NCBI GenBank assembly: GCA_039584685.1
Contig: JBDGXI010000020.1
Span: 1-30,748 of the forward strand
Source: Benthicola sp039584685
Lineage (GTDB): Bacteria > Gemmatimonadota > Gemmatimonadetes > Palauibacterales > Palauibacteraceae
Length of the DNA: 30,748 nucleotides
Reading direction: 5' to 3'
This document shows, one piece after another, positions 14,869 through 23,775 of the stretch. The notes below the pieces were generated by a model that was not told where the DNA came from, did no database searches, and saw nothing but the letters and a program-made list of their open reading frames with translations. The first letter of the stretch is position 1. Each line of letters opens with the position of its first letter. Made by a program: the position numbers and the translations under genes.

Positions 14869-16806
14869 ATGAACGAAGAGAACCGAGCTGGATTCTGGTC
14901 CGCCGCGCACAGCGCGGACCTGTACAGAATCGACGACTGGGGGCAGGGATACTTCGGTGTCTCCCCGGACGGCCGTGTGCAGGTCCGACCGGGCGGCGAA
15001 GACGAGGAAACGATAGACCTCCTGGAGGTTGTGGAGGGGCTCGGTGAGCGCGACCTGTCACCCCCGCTGCTCATCAGGTTCTCGGATATCCTGGCACACC
15101 GTCTACGGAGCCTGCGCGAGGCATTCGCGGGAGCCATCACCGAAAACGGGTATCGGGGACGTTACGTCGCCGCTTACCCCATCAAGGTGAACCAGCAGCG
15201 GCTAGTGGTCGAGGAAGTGTTTCGCTACGGGTCCGAATACGACTTCGGCCTCGAGGTCGGTTCCAAACCGGAGCTGCTGGCGGTGATGGCGTTGACGGGG
15301 GGGACGTCCGAACGACTCATCGTGTGCAACGGGTTCAAAGACGATGGCTATATCGAGGCGGCCATCCTGGCGGCGAAGCTGGGGCGGAGAATCGTTCCCA
15401 TCGTCGAGGACCTGGGCGAGCTCCATCTCATCCTGAAGCACGCCCTGAAGCACGGCGTCCGACCCGCCATCGGAGTGCGTGTGAAGCTGGCCAGCCAGGG
15501 GGCGGGGCGTTGGAGGGGTTCGGCGGGCGAGAAGTCGAAGTTCGGCCTCTTCGTCAGCGAGATCCTCGAGATGGTAGAGGTGCTGTCATCGCATGGCATG
15601 CTGGACTCGTTGCAGCTCGTGCACTGCCACCCCGGTAGCCAGATCCACGACATCGACCGACTCAAGGACGCGATCGGCGAGCTCGGTCATGTCTACGCGG
15701 AACTGGTTCGCCTGGGCGCTCCGATCCGGTACGTGGATGTCGGAGGTGGCCTCGGCGTGGACTACGACGGAAGCCGCACGAGTTCTGATTCCTCGATCAA
15801 CTACACTCTCGAAGAGTACGCCCGCGAAGTCGTGTATCGACTCGGTAGCGTGTGCGATGACCGGGGCGTACCGCACCCAACGATCGTGAGCGAGTCCGGG
15901 CGCGCCATCTCGGCCTACCAGAGCGTTCTCGTCTTCAAGGTCCTGGGGTCGGCCGGACCGCGGACGACGTACCCCGCCCCGTTTCCTCTTCCGGCGGAAT
16001 ATTCCGAAGCCGACGACGTTCCTCAACCCATTCGGGACCTGGTCGTCGCGTATGACGCGGTAGGCGAGGGACGTCTGGTGGAGTGCTTTCATGACTCCAC
16101 CAGGGCCCGCGAAGAAGCCCTCAACTTGTTCAACCTCGGCTATTTGAGTCTCGAGCTCCGGGGCCTGGCCGAGCAGTTGTTCTGGGGAACCTGCGCCCGC
16201 GTCCAGGATGGGGCCCGCGAACTCGACGACGTCCCGGAAGAGCTGGAACCGCTCGAGGACATCCTGAGTGAGACGTATTTCTGCAACTTCTCGGTGTTCC
16301 AGTCGCTTCCGGACGCCTGGGCGATCGGTCAGGTGTTTCCCATCGTGCCGATTCACCGCCTGGACGAGTGTCCCACCCACCGGGCGGTACTTGCCGATGT
16401 GACCTGCGATTCGGACGGACAGATCGACCGCTTCGTGGACGGCCGCGCCACGATCGACGTTCACGAACTCCTGCCCAATTCAGACTACTATCTCGCCGCT
16501 TTCCTGGTCGGTGCGTACCAGGAGGCGCTCGGAGATCTGCACAACCTGTTTGGCGACACACACGTCGTTCACGTGCGCCTGCACGAAGAGGGAGGCTGGT
16601 GGATCGAGGAGACCGTCGAGGGAGACACGGCGCGTGAGGTTCTGGGCTACATGCAGTACGACGCGGAACGACTGCAACCGCAACTGGCCCGCGATTGCGA
16701 AGTGGCCGTCAGGGAGGGGCGGATGACGGTGGCAGAGACCCGAGAGCTGATGCGCTTCTACCAGGCCGAGCTCAGCGGCTACACGTATCTGGAGGCCGAC
16801 TCGTGA
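14869..16806 (+). CDS. speA: Biosynthetic arginine decarboxylase
   Basis: 645 residues (E. coli SpeA: 658). It decarboxylates arginine to agmatine with PLP, the first step from arginine to putrescine. I start at ATG 14869, since the homology begins close after it (DLYRIDDWGQGYFGV); there is no clear Shine-Dalgarno sequence, and tatctt ends 8 bases before the ATG, so the mRNA may be almost leaderless. The PLP lysine is Lys106 in AAYPIKVNQ. Other family segments are DFGLEVGSKPELLAVMAL, VCNGFKDDGYIE, LVHCHPGSQIHDI, VDVGGGLGVDYDGS (PLP phosphate loop) and IVSESGRAISAYQSV. The C-terminal LADVTCDSDGQIDRF carries the Cys-Asp of the second half-site. The stop overlaps the agmatinase GTG start by 4 bases. 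Confidence 0.95.
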   Translation: MNEENRAGFWSAAHSADLYRIDDWGQGYFGVSPDGRVQVRPGGEDEETIDLLEVVEGLGERDLSPPLLIRFSDILAHRLRSLREAFAGAITENGYRGRYVAAYPIKVNQQRLVVEEVFRYGSEYDFGLEVGSKPELLAVMALTGGTSERLIVCNGFKDDGYIEAAILAAKLGRRIVPIVEDLGELHLILKHALKHGVRPAIGVRVKLASQGAGRWRGSAGEKSKFGLFVSEILEMVEVLSSHGMLDSLQLVHCHPGSQIHDIDRLKDAIGELGHVYAELVRLGAPIRYVDVGGGLGVDYDGSRTSSDSSINYTLEEYAREVVYRLGSVCDDRGVPHPTIVSESGRAISAYQSVLVFKVLGSAGPRTTYPAPFPLPAEYSEADDVPQPIRDLVVAYDAVGEGRLVECFHDSTRAREEALNLFNLGYLSLELRGLAEQLFWGTCARVQDGARELDDVPEELEPLEDILSETYFCNFSVFQSLPDAWAIGQVFPIVPIHRLDECPTHRAVLADVTCDSDGQIDRFVDGRATIDVHELLPNSDYYLAAFLVGAYQEALGDLHNLFGDTHVVHVRLHEEGGWWIEETVEGDTAREVLGYMQYDAERLQPQLARDCEVAVREGRMTVAETRELMRFYQAELSGYTYLEADS

Positions 16807-17702
16807 CCATCGACCCCCCGCATCCGATGTTCCTTGGCCTGTCGGCGGACGCGACTCAGGGCATCCCGGGGGCGGTCATCGTTCCCGTGCCCTATGACGG
16901 AACCAGCACTTGGCACAAGGGGGCGGACGCCGGGCCGCAGGCCCTGCTCGAAGCGTCGGCCGCCGTCGAGCTGTACGACATCGAGACGGCCCGCGAGCCC
17001 TGGCGCGACGGGATTCGGACCCTCGCCGCTCTGGAGATTCCGCTGGATCCGGAGGGCATGTCGTCCGTGGTTCGGGAGACCGTGGCCGCCATCCTGGAGG
17101 GAGGGGAACTGCCGGTCGTCCTCGGGGGTGAGCACTCCGTGACCATTGGAGCGGTGAACGCTGTCGCCGACCGGTTTGCGGACCTGACGGTTCTGCAGAT
17201 CGATGCGCACGCCGACACCCGCGAAGACTACGAAGGCTCGACCCACAATCACGCTTGCGTCATGGCCAGGGCTCGCGAGCGCTGTCCGATCGTGCAGGTG
17301 GGTATCCGGGCCGTGGACGCAGCCGAGATGCCAGACCTCGACGCCGGCCGGGTCTTCTGGGCCCACGACATCGTACCGGCCGCGGACGACTCGTGGATGG
17401 ACGAGGTCGTCGGGCTGCTGACGCCGAACGTGTACGTGACGATCGATCTCGACGCGTTCGATCCGTCGCTGATTCCGGCCACCGGGACGCCGGAGCCGGG
17501 CGGACTCGAGTGGTATCCGGTCAACCGTCTGCTCGGACGGGTCGCCCGGGCCAGCCGGGTGGTGGGCTTCGATGTCGTGGAGCTTCTTCCGGCCGCGGGG
17601 CACCATGCCAGCGCCTTCGCGGCCGCCAAGCTGGTGTACCGTTTCCTGGCGGAAATCGGAGCGGCCCACCCTGCTACCAGTCGAGAAGCGCCGCGAACAT
17701 GA
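16803..17702 (+). CDS. speB: Agmatinase
   Basis: 299 residues from a GTG at 16803 that overlaps the speA stop (GTGA), so it is translationally coupled. A longer frame from 16695 lies inside speA and is rejected. It hydrolyses agmatine to putrescine and urea with two Mn ions. All ureohydrolase motifs are seen: GGEHSVTIGA (metal His), QIDAHADTREDYEG (two metal Asp and His), and TIDLDAFDPSLIPATGTPEPGG (metal Asp pair DxDxxDP). Arginase would favour different loop residues, and the neighbouring arginine decarboxylase supports agmatinase. The 3' end overlaps the end of the convergent DHS-like gene by 29 bases. Confidence 0.95.
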   Translation: MTIDPPHPMFLGLSADATQGIPGAVIVPVPYDGTSTWHKGADAGPQALLEASAAVELYDIETAREPWRDGIRTLAALEIPLDPEGMSSVVRETVAAILEGGELPVVLGGEHSVTIGAVNAVADRFADLTVLQIDAHADTREDYEGSTHNHACVMARARERCPIVQVGIRAVDAAEMPDLDAGRVFWAHDIVPAADDSWMDEVVGLLTPNVYVTIDLDAFDPSLIPATGTPEPGGLEWYPVNRLLGRVARASRVVGFDVVELLPAAGHHASAFAAAKLVYRFLAEIGAAHPATSREAPRT

Positions 17703-18702
17703 GCGGCGCCACGATGGTGGCGTCCGACTCGATCACGTACATCGGCGTGTCCACGTCCAGCTTGCCCCACGTGATCTTCTCCGAGGGAATGGCTCCCGAA
17801 TAGGATCCGTAACTGGTCGTGGAATCGCTGATCTGGCAGAAGTAGCCCCAGAACGGGCACGGGCGCCGCAGGTCCTGGTGGATCATGGGTACCACGCAGA
17901 TGGGAAAGTCTCCGGCGATCCCCCCGCCGACCTGGAAGAACCCCACGGTGCGCAGAGCATTGCCGGGAGGCACTACCGGATCCCCGTCCGTCTCTCCCAG
18001 ATTCGCGACCGTCCGGCCCATGGTCGTCTCGGTATACCAGTCCGCCAACGCTGCCATGTACTCCAGGCCACTCCGCACGATATGGGTCCCCGACAGCCTG
18101 CCGTCGATCGCCCGGCCCACCACGATGTTGCCCATGGTGGAATCCTCCCAGCCCGGAACGAAGATCGGCAGGTCCCTCTTCGCCGCCGCCACGAGCCAGG
18201 AGTCCGCCGGGTCGATCTGGTACGCGTGTTCGAGTCGGCCCTCTCGGATCAGGCGGTAGAAGTACTCGTGCGGGAACCAACTCTCCCCCGCCTTGTCCGC
18301 TTCCCGCCACAGGCGGAGCACCTCTCCCTCGAGGACCCGGAACGCCTCCTCCTCCGGTATGCACGTGTCGGTGACCCGGTTCAGTCCCTGGTCCAACAGT
18401 TCCTTCTCGCGCTGCGGCGTCAGGTTCCGCCAGTCGGGCACCCGGACGTAGTGGTCGTGCGCCACCAGGTTGAACAGGTCCTCTTCCAGATTGGCGCCCG
18501 TGCAGGTAATGGCGTGGACCAGGCCTCGCCGGATCATCTCGGCTAGCGACAGGCCGAGCTCGGCCGTGCTCATCGCGCCGGCCAGGGTGACCATCATCCG
18601 GCCCCCGGCCTCGACGTGCGCCCCGTACGCTTCCGTCGCCTCCACCAGGGTGCGGGCGTTGAAGTGACGGTAGTGGGTGTCGATGAACTCGCGGACGCTC
18701 AT
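17674..18702 (-). CDS. Deoxyhypusine synthase-like protein (probable polyamine-forming enzyme)
   Basis: 342 residues from ATG 18702. The DHS fold is shown by VTLAGAMSTAELG, HAITCTGANLEEDLFN (NAD site), PIFVPGWEDSTMGN, and near the C-terminus SEKITWGKLDVDT, followed by ESDATIVAPLM. Lys314 of ITWGK corresponds to the lysine that carries the aminobutyl intermediate in eukaryotic DHS (Lys329 in human). In eukaryotes and archaea DHS modifies eIF5A, which bacteria lack. Family members in plants are homospermidine synthases, using putrescine as acceptor. With SpeA and SpeB next door making putrescine, the likely product is homospermidine or a related polyamine; the exact acceptor is inference. It converges on speB. 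Confidence 0.88.
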   Translation of the reverse strand: MSVREFIDTHYRHFNARTLVEATEAYGAHVEAGGRMMVTLAGAMSTAELGLSLAEMIRRGLVHAITCTGANLEEDLFNLVAHDHYVRVPDWRNLTPQREKELLDQGLNRVTDTCIPEEEAFRVLEGEVLRLWREADKAGESWFPHEYFYRLIREGRLEHAYQIDPADSWLVAAAKRDLPIFVPGWEDSTMGNIVVGRAIDGRLSGTHIVRSGLEYMAALADWYTETTMGRTVANLGETDGDPVVPPGNALRTVGFFQVGGGIAGDFPICVVPMIHQDLRRPCPFWGYFCQISDSTTSYGSYSGAIPSEKITWGKLDVDTPMYVIESDATIVAPLMFAALLDW

Positions 18703-18861
18703 AGCTCTACCCCATGTATCTGGCCAAAACCTGGAAGCGGCGACACGGTCGCGCAGACGACCGGTACGGGGCCGACACTAGCCGTGCGGTTCGCACGCTG
18801 CAATCGTATCCGGAGGACTCGACGGCCGAGCGGATCGATCACCAGCCAGATGAGGCTAAGC

Positions 18862-20268
18862 ATGGAAGTACAGTTCTGGGGAGCGGCCAGGGAGGTGCCC
18901 GGCTCGATGCACCTGCTCAAGGTGGGCGGCCGGCGGATTCTGCTGGACTGCGGCCTTTACCAGGGACGACGGAAGCACGCATTCGAGCGTAACCGGGACT
19001 TCCCGTTCGAGCCGTCGTCGATCGACGCGGTGGTGCTCAGTCACGCGCACATCGATCATTGCGGCAATCTCCCGACTCTGGTGCGGGCAGGCTTCAAAGG
19101 GAAGATCTACGCCACGCCGGCGACCCGCGACCTGTGCCGGCACATGCTGGTCGATTCCGCCCACATCCAGAAGTCGGACGTGCGGTACGTGAACCGGAGG
19201 CGCAAGCGCCAGGGCAAGAGGCCCTTCGAGCCCCTGTACCTGATAGGGGATGCTCGCAAGGCGCTCGCCAGGTTTCGCCCGGTGCCCTACGGGCGTGCGT
19301 TCGAGCCGGCGCCCGGAATCCGGGCCACTTTCATCGATGCCGGCCACATCCTCGGGTCCGCCTCCGTGATACTCGACCTCACGGAGGGAAGTCGCACGCG
19401 CCGTCTCGTGTTCTCCGGCGACGTCGGCCGCAGGGGTCTCCCGATTCTCCGCGATCCGCAGATTCCCGGGGATGCGGACTACGTGATCATGGAGAGCACC
19501 TACGGCGACCGGGAACACGATCCGCCGTCCAAAGCACGCGAATACCTGCTGGAATGCGCGGCCTCCACCTACGCCGCGGGTGGCAAGCTGCTCGTCCCGG
19601 CGTTCGCCCTCGGGCGGACCCAGGAGGTCGTGTATCGATTGAACCAGCTGTGGGAGGACGGCGCGTTGCCGCCGATGGACGTGTTCGTGGACAGTCCCCT
19701 GGCGATCAACGTGACCGAAGTCTACTCCGATCACCCGGAATGCTACGATCGGGAGATGCTGGATACGATGGCGACCGACTCGGACGGCGATCCCCTCGGC
19801 TTCCGGCGACTGCGCTACGTGCGCGCGGCAGAGGAATCGAAGGCCCTGGACGCTCGCAAGGGACCGGCGATCATCATTGCCGCGTCAGGGATGTGCGAAG
19901 GTGGTCGCATCCTGCACCACTTGAGCCACTACCTGCCCAGGTCCAACACGACCGTTCTGTTCGTCGGCTATCAGGCCCAGCACACCCTCGGGCGGCGCCT
20001 GCTGGAGGGAAACGGGGAGGTTCGGGTGCTGGGCGTCCCGGTCGACGTCCGCGCCCGTGTGGAGCGAGCCGATTCATACAGCGCCCACGCCGATCGCACG
20101 GGGCTCCTCCGCTGGGCCGAAGCCGTCCGAGATCGGGGACGGGTGGTGCGGTACTTCCTTGTACACGGGGAGGTGGAGAGCGCTATGGCGCTTGCCGCGG
20201 ATCTACGATCGGCGGGGACGGCCGACGTGGAGGTGCCGGAGCGGGGAAGCAGGTTCGAGCTGAGCTGA
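18862..20268 (+). CDS. Metallo-beta-lactamase fold, beta-CASP RNA-processing exonuclease-like protein
   Basis: 468 residues. I use ATG 18862, which has AGG 7 bases upstream and begins directly on the first strand; ATG 18850 is also in frame. The MBL zinc motif is LSHAHIDHCGNLP (His61, His63, Asp65, His66), with later ligands in IDAGHILGSAS and FSGDVGR. The beta-CASP part begins near ESTYGDR and carries LLVPAFALGRTQEV and PAIIIAASGMCEGGRIL. The RMMBL tail is SYSAHADRTGLLRWAEAV with FLVHGE. It resembles the YSH1/CPSF73-type proteins of bacteria, thought to act as endo- or exoribonucleases. It is divergent from the DHS-like gene and convergent with the LOG gene. Confidence 0.9.
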   Translation: MEVQFWGAAREVPGSMHLLKVGGRRILLDCGLYQGRRKHAFERNRDFPFEPSSIDAVVLSHAHIDHCGNLPTLVRAGFKGKIYATPATRDLCRHMLVDSAHIQKSDVRYVNRRRKRQGKRPFEPLYLIGDARKALARFRPVPYGRAFEPAPGIRATFIDAGHILGSASVILDLTEGSRTRRLVFSGDVGRRGLPILRDPQIPGDADYVIMESTYGDREHDPPSKAREYLLECAASTYAAGGKLLVPAFALGRTQEVVYRLNQLWEDGALPPMDVFVDSPLAINVTEVYSDHPECYDREMLDTMATDSDGDPLGFRRLRYVRAAEESKALDARKGPAIIIAASGMCEGGRILHHLSHYLPRSNTTVLFVGYQAQHTLGRRLLEGNGEVRVLGVPVDVRARVERADSYSAHADRTGLLRWAEAVRDRGRVVRYFLVHGEVESAMALAADLRSAGTADVEVPERGSRFELS

Positions 20269-20283
20269 GCCAGGTCCGCCCGC

Positions 20284-21039
20284 TCACGGACCGTCGGCGG
20301 CCCACTCTTCGAGGTTGCCGCGGATGAGTGCCACCGCTTCGTCCACCGTGTCCACGCAGACCGGGATCTCGAGGTCTTCGGGGTCGGCCAGGTTGCCGTC
20401 GTCCGCCAGCCAGTGCTTCTGGCCCCACTCCACGAGGTCCCTCCACATTTCGCCCACCATGATGAGGGGGCGACGCTTCAGGTGACCGACCTGGCACAGC
20501 TGCCAGACCATCAGCGCCTCCAGGGTCGTGCCTATCCCGCCGCGCATGACCACGAAAGCGCTGGACAGTTGGACGAAGTGGTGCAGGCGCGAGAAGAAGG
20601 TCCCGTGGTGATATAGCTTCTCGACGAACGGATTGGGGGCCTGCTCGTGCGGAAGCTCTACGTTGAGGCCTATCGAATAAGTGCGGTTGGCCACGTCTCC
20701 CAGCAGCTCGCCTTCGTTCGCGGCCTGCATCAACCCGGGGCCACCTCCCGTGATGATGTCGCACCCCATCGCGGCAAGCTCCTGGGCCAGCCGGCGGACC
20801 TCGAGGTACAGCTCGTCGCCCGCATGCATCCGGGAAGAGCCGAAGATCGTCACGCGGTAGTACGTGGGTCGCGGAGGCATGACTGCGGCGAGGCCGTCGA
20901 CGACACCCCACAGCTCGCGCAGCGACACCTCCATCGCCTTGTACATCTGGCGGGAGGCCTCCGGTGAAAGGGCCGGAGTCTCGATACGCAGCGCCTGGAG
21001 CCGCTTCGCCCCGTTGTCGCCGCCGTCTGGTTCCGTCAT
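20284..21039 (-). CDS. LOG-family (Rossmann-fold nucleotide phosphoribohydrolase-like) protein
   Basis: 251 residues. ATG 21039 overlaps the stop of the upstream methyltransferase gene (ATGA), so it is coupled to it. The core is VTIFGSSRMHAGDELY, DIITGGGPGLMQAANEGELL (about 95-113) and MRGGIGTTLEAL (about 165-176). The second motif is normally PGGxGTxxE; here Arg166 stands in place of the Pro, while the Gly-Gly, Gly, Thr and Glu174 are kept. LOG proteins release free bases from nucleoside 5'-monophosphates (cytokinin-activating in plants); the bacterial role is mostly nucleotide turnover. The N-terminal 55 residues are an extra helical region. Confidence 0.85.
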   Translation of the reverse strand: MTEPDGGDNGAKRLQALRIETPALSPEASRQMYKAMEVSLRELWGVVDGLAAVMPPRPTYYRVTIFGSSRMHAGDELYLEVRRLAQELAAMGCDIITGGGPGLMQAANEGELLGDVANRTYSIGLNVELPHEQAPNPFVEKLYHHGTFFSRLHHFVQLSSAFVVMRGGIGTTLEALMVWQLCQVGHLKRRPLIMVGEMWRDLVEWGQKHWLADDGNLADPEDLEIPVCVDTVDEAVALIRGNLEEWAADGP

Positions 21040-21860
21040 GCTGTCTTTCCTCGCTTTCGCCGTGTGTCGGAAGGTAAGCCGGTTGCGGCGCGCTCTCCAG
21101 AGCGACGAAGGCGCGACAGGAAGGTCCCGTCCTCGCCGCGGTACACGATCTCGACCTCCCAGCCCGCTCGCGAGGCCAGAATCGACAGTGTCCGGGGGTC
21201 GACATACAGCTGGCTGAACGGGTCGCCCCGCTGACCGTCGAACTCGAGCTGGAACTGAATCTCGCCCACGTACCGGCCGTCCTCCCGGCTGGCCACCCGC
21301 ACCCCATCCGAGGCGCGCCAGTCGGATGCGAAACGCCGCATGTCCGAAGAATCAGCGATGACCTGGCCGCCCGGGGCTATGAGGTCGTCAAGGCCCGCGA
21401 GGAATCGTTCGAGCCCCGCCAGTGTCTCGGGCAGTCCCCATCCGTTCATGAGCATCAACACCGTATCCCATCTTTCCGCCGGCAGTTGGAATACGTTACC
21501 ATGCCGGGCGTCGGTCACGCCCCGGCGGCGCAGCAGCTCCACGAGTTCGGGAAGGACCTCGACCGCACAGGTCGAATACCCACGTTCCTGCAGGGCCAGT
21601 GCATGGCAACCGGCCCCTGCGCCCACGTCGAGCACCCGGCCGGTGCACAGGTCAAGGGCCGAGCGTTCCAGGAGCGGAAGCCCTTCCTCTCGCCGGAAGA
21701 ACCACGCGGCCGGCAGGAGGTCGGAATTCCCCAGGTCGTCCACCACGAGGATGCTCGCGTCCTTGTTACCCCTCTCGAACGAGAGCAGCGCCCGGGCGTG
21801 AGGCTCCCAGCAGGCCCTCATACGCGTCGTCACCCTACTCGCGTCATCGGCTACCGTCAC
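21036..21860 (-). CDS. Class I SAM-dependent methyltransferase
   Basis: 274 residues from a GTG at 21860, with GAGGTG a few bases upstream; an internal ATG at 21821 is an alternative. The SAM-binding motif I is VLDVGAGAGCHALAL, followed by motif II CAVEVLPELVELLRRRGV, then HGNVFQLP and the motif IV strand WDTVLMLMNG (about 133-142). GGQVIADSSDMR is the post-motif strand. The C-terminus has a Rossmann-extra part, WEVEIVYRGEDGTFL, ending in a basic Arg/Lys tail. The substrate cannot be told from sequence. The stop overlaps the LOG start. Divergent from the HIT gene. Confidence 0.82.
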   Translation of the reverse strand: MTVADDASRVTTRMRACWEPHARALLSFERGNKDASILVVDDLGNSDLLPAAWFFRREEGLPLLERSALDLCTGRVLDVGAGAGCHALALQERGYSTCAVEVLPELVELLRRRGVTDARHGNVFQLPAERWDTVLMLMNGWGLPETLAGLERFLAGLDDLIAPGGQVIADSSDMRRFASDWRASDGVRVASREDGRYVGEIQFQLEFDGQRGDPFSQLYVDPRTLSILASRAGWEVEIVYRGEDGTFLSRLRRSGERAATGLPSDTRRKRGKTA

Positions 21861-21962
21861 GCCACCTCACTCTTCCCTGAACACGACGCGCTCGACCGTG
21901 GAGCCACGTGCCATCGTCCCGCCGCCGTCGTACCTTGCGATACCCCATTCGAGGAGCCACCC

Positions 21963-22346
21963 GTGGATCCCGACTGCCCGTTCTGCGATCCTCCACCCGA
22001 CCGCGTCTGGATCGGCCACGACCTGACGATCGCGACGCCCGACATGTTCCCGGCCGCTGAAGGCCACACACTGGTCCTGCCGCGCCGTCACGTCCAGAGC
22101 GTGTTCGCCCTCGAGGACGACGAGTGGGACGAGTTGTGGGATCTGGTCTCGACGGTGCGCGACGAGTTGCAGTCGCTGCATCGGCCGGACGGCTTCACCG
22201 TAGGCATCAACGACGGGCTCGCTGCCGGGCAGACAGTCGCCCATGCGCACGTGCACGTCATCCCGCGTCACCTGGGCGACGTGGCCGATCCGACCGGAGG
22301 TCTGCGCGGAATCCTGCCTCACAAGGCCAGGTACTGGGAACGCTGA
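21963..22346 (+). CDS. HIT-family protein (nucleotide hydrolase/transferase)
   Basis: 127 residues from a GTG at 21963, with GAGGAG 7 bases upstream. It begins DPDCPFCDPP, a zinc-binding CxxC as in many bacterial HIT proteins. It then has VWIGHDLTIATPDMFPAAEG, LVLPRRHVQSVFAL, and the histidine triad AHAHVHVIPR near the C-terminus, with GINDGLAAGQTVAH just before. Family members cleave nucleoside phosphoramidates or diadenosine polyphosphates. A candidate -10 element taccTT at 21931-21936 lies 26 bases upstream. The end RYWER is typical. It is convergent with the DUF4136 gene. Confidence 0.92.
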   Translation: MDPDCPFCDPPPDRVWIGHDLTIATPDMFPAAEGHTLVLPRRHVQSVFALEDDEWDELWDLVSTVRDELQSLHRPDGFTVGINDGLAAGQTVAHAHVHVIPRHLGDVADPTGGLRGILPHKARYWER

Positions 22347-22362
22347 GATCCGAACCTGGCGC

Positions 22363-22893
22363 TCAGCCGGGCGGAAAGTCTTTCAGCAGCTTGGCGACGG
22401 CGTCCTGGACCGTCTTCACTCGCTGCTCCGGCGAGTCCATATCGTCGATCGTCTTCGAAGCGCTGCCGCGCCATACGAGCTCGTTCGACTCGCGATCGAT
22501 CACGTCGAGGATCAACGTGCCTTCGCTGTACGTGCGGACTGTAGTAGTCGTCATGCCGCCACCCCAGTAGCCGCCCCACCATCCGCCGGCTCCGTATCCG
22601 TACGTATCGTACTGTTGCCGGTCTTGCGTCCCCGTGTGATAGGCGATGAGGACGTCGGCCGAGGTCGGACGATCGGCCTTCCTGAGTCCCTTGGCGGTGA
22701 GGTCTTCGTCGATGGCGACGTACATTCGGCGCAGCATGATCTCGCTCACGCCTCCTTCGAGGCCCTGCTCCATCCAGGCGTACGTCGAGAGACCACTGAA
22801 ATCGTAGGATTGGTCCCAGTCCGACGTCGTCGAGATGCCGGAGCAGCCGGCGGCGGCGAGTCCGAGACCGGCGACCGCGATCCATTTCCTCAT
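22363..22893 (-). CDS. DUF4136-type lipoprotein
   Basis: 176 residues from the ATG at 22893 (GGAGA 6 bases upstream; the longer frame to 22932 lacks a signal). The signal MRKWIAVAGLGLAAAGC ends in a lipobox, Cys17. The mature part starts with DWDQSYDFSGLSTYAWM, the pattern of DUF4136 (residues YDFSxxxTYAW), then a helix, then strand SADVLIAYHTG. A Gly/Trp/Tyr-rich loop, YGYGAGGWWGGYWGGG, follows, and then GTLILDVIDRESNELVWRG. The ends EQRVKTVQDAVAKLLKDFPP is the usual C-terminal helix. The role of this lipoprotein family is unknown; envelope location is predicted. Divergent from the sdh operon. Confidence 0.88.
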   Translation of the reverse strand: MRKWIAVAGLGLAAAGCSGISTTSDWDQSYDFSGLSTYAWMEQGLEGGVSEIMLRRMYVAIDEDLTAKGLRKADRPTSADVLIAYHTGTQDRQQYDTYGYGAGGWWGGYWGGGMTTTTVRTYSEGTLILDVIDRESNELVWRGSASKTIDDMDSPEQRVKTVQDAVAKLLKDFPPG

Positions 22894-23014
22894 CGTGCTC
22901 TCCCGGAGCGGGTAGATGCGAATCCGAGCCACAGTCTACTCCCCCGATCGGAGGGCAACAACACCTGCCGGAATGGCGCGAATATCGGACCTGAGAGACG
23001 GGCGTATACGTGCC

Positions 23015-23043
23015 TTGTGACAGCGTTCACGTGTCGATATCAT
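23015..23043 (+). promoter_or_regulatory. Sigma-70-type promoter of the sdh operon
   Basis: ttgtga (23015-23020), 17-base spacer, tatcat (23038-23043); transcription would start near 23050 and leave a leader of about 35 bases. The leader can form a 6-bp hairpin, tcctca (23053-23058) with tgagga (23072-23077), that covers the sdhC ribosome binding site GAGGAG at 23073-23078; translational control is therefore possible. Confidence 0.6.
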
Positions 23044-23084
23044 GCGGAGTTATCCTCACCGATCCTCGATCTGAGGAGTGACCT

Positions 23085-23762
23085 ATGAGACGGGTTTACT
23101 CCCTGTACAGCACCTCGGTCGGCAAGAAGTACACGATGGCTGTATCGGGTGCGATCTTCGTGTTGTTCGTGATCGTTCACATGTTCGGCAACCTCAAGGT
23201 CTATCTCGGACCCGAGGCCTTCAATCACTACGCGGAGGGACTGCGCGAGTTCGGACAGCCCTTCCTGGGCTACGAGTGGTTCCTGTGGGTCTTCCGGGCC
23301 GGCCTCGCCGTCTTTCTGCTGATTCACACCGTAGCCGCGTGGCAAACGTCCAGGCAGAGCTGGGCCGCTCGGGGGCGGAAATACAAGAAGAAGGACGACC
23401 TCGTGTTCCACTACGCGTCGCGCACCATGCGCTGGGGCGGCGTGGCCCTCCTGCTCTTCGCCGTGTACCACATTCTCCACCTGACCACCGGAACGCTGCA
23501 CCCGGACTTCATTCCCGGGGATGCGTACCACAACTTCGTCACCGGATTCCGCTCCCTGCCCGTCGTGGCCGTGTATGGCGTGGCCATGATCGCGCTGGGC
23601 CTGCACCTGTACCACGGGGTCTGGAGCGCCTTCCAGACCATGGGCTTGGACGGACCCCGCATCAAGAAGTGGCGCGAGCCGACCGCTCTTGGCGTGGCCC
23701 TCGTGGTAGTGCTTGTGAACCTGTCATTCCCGGTGGCCGTCTTCACCGGGATCATACCGTAG
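23085..23762 (+). CDS. sdhC: Succinate dehydrogenase cytochrome b558 subunit
   Basis: 225 residues; ATG 23085 with GAGGAG 6 bases upstream. It is the single, long membrane anchor of B-type succinate:quinone reductases (about 200-230 residues, five helices, two b haems), unlike the split SdhC/SdhD of E. coli. Helices are seen at KKYTMAVSGAIFVLFVIVHM, FLWVFRAGLAVFLLIHTVAA, WGGVALLLFAVYHILHL, VAVYGVAMIALGLHLYHGV and LGVALVVVLVNLSFPVAVF. Each of the first four carries a His or a pair of His residues (VHM, IHT, YHILHL, LHLYHG), candidate haem ligands. First gene of sdhCAB. Confidence 0.93.
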   Translation: MRRVYSLYSTSVGKKYTMAVSGAIFVLFVIVHMFGNLKVYLGPEAFNHYAEGLREFGQPFLGYEWFLWVFRAGLAVFLLIHTVAAWQTSRQSWAARGRKYKKKDDLVFHYASRTMRWGGVALLLFAVYHILHLTTGTLHPDFIPGDAYHNFVTGFRSLPVVAVYGVAMIALGLHLYHGVWSAFQTMGLDGPRIKKWREPTALGVALVVVLVNLSFPVAVFTGIIP

Positions 23763-23775
23763 AAGGGAGGGAGAC

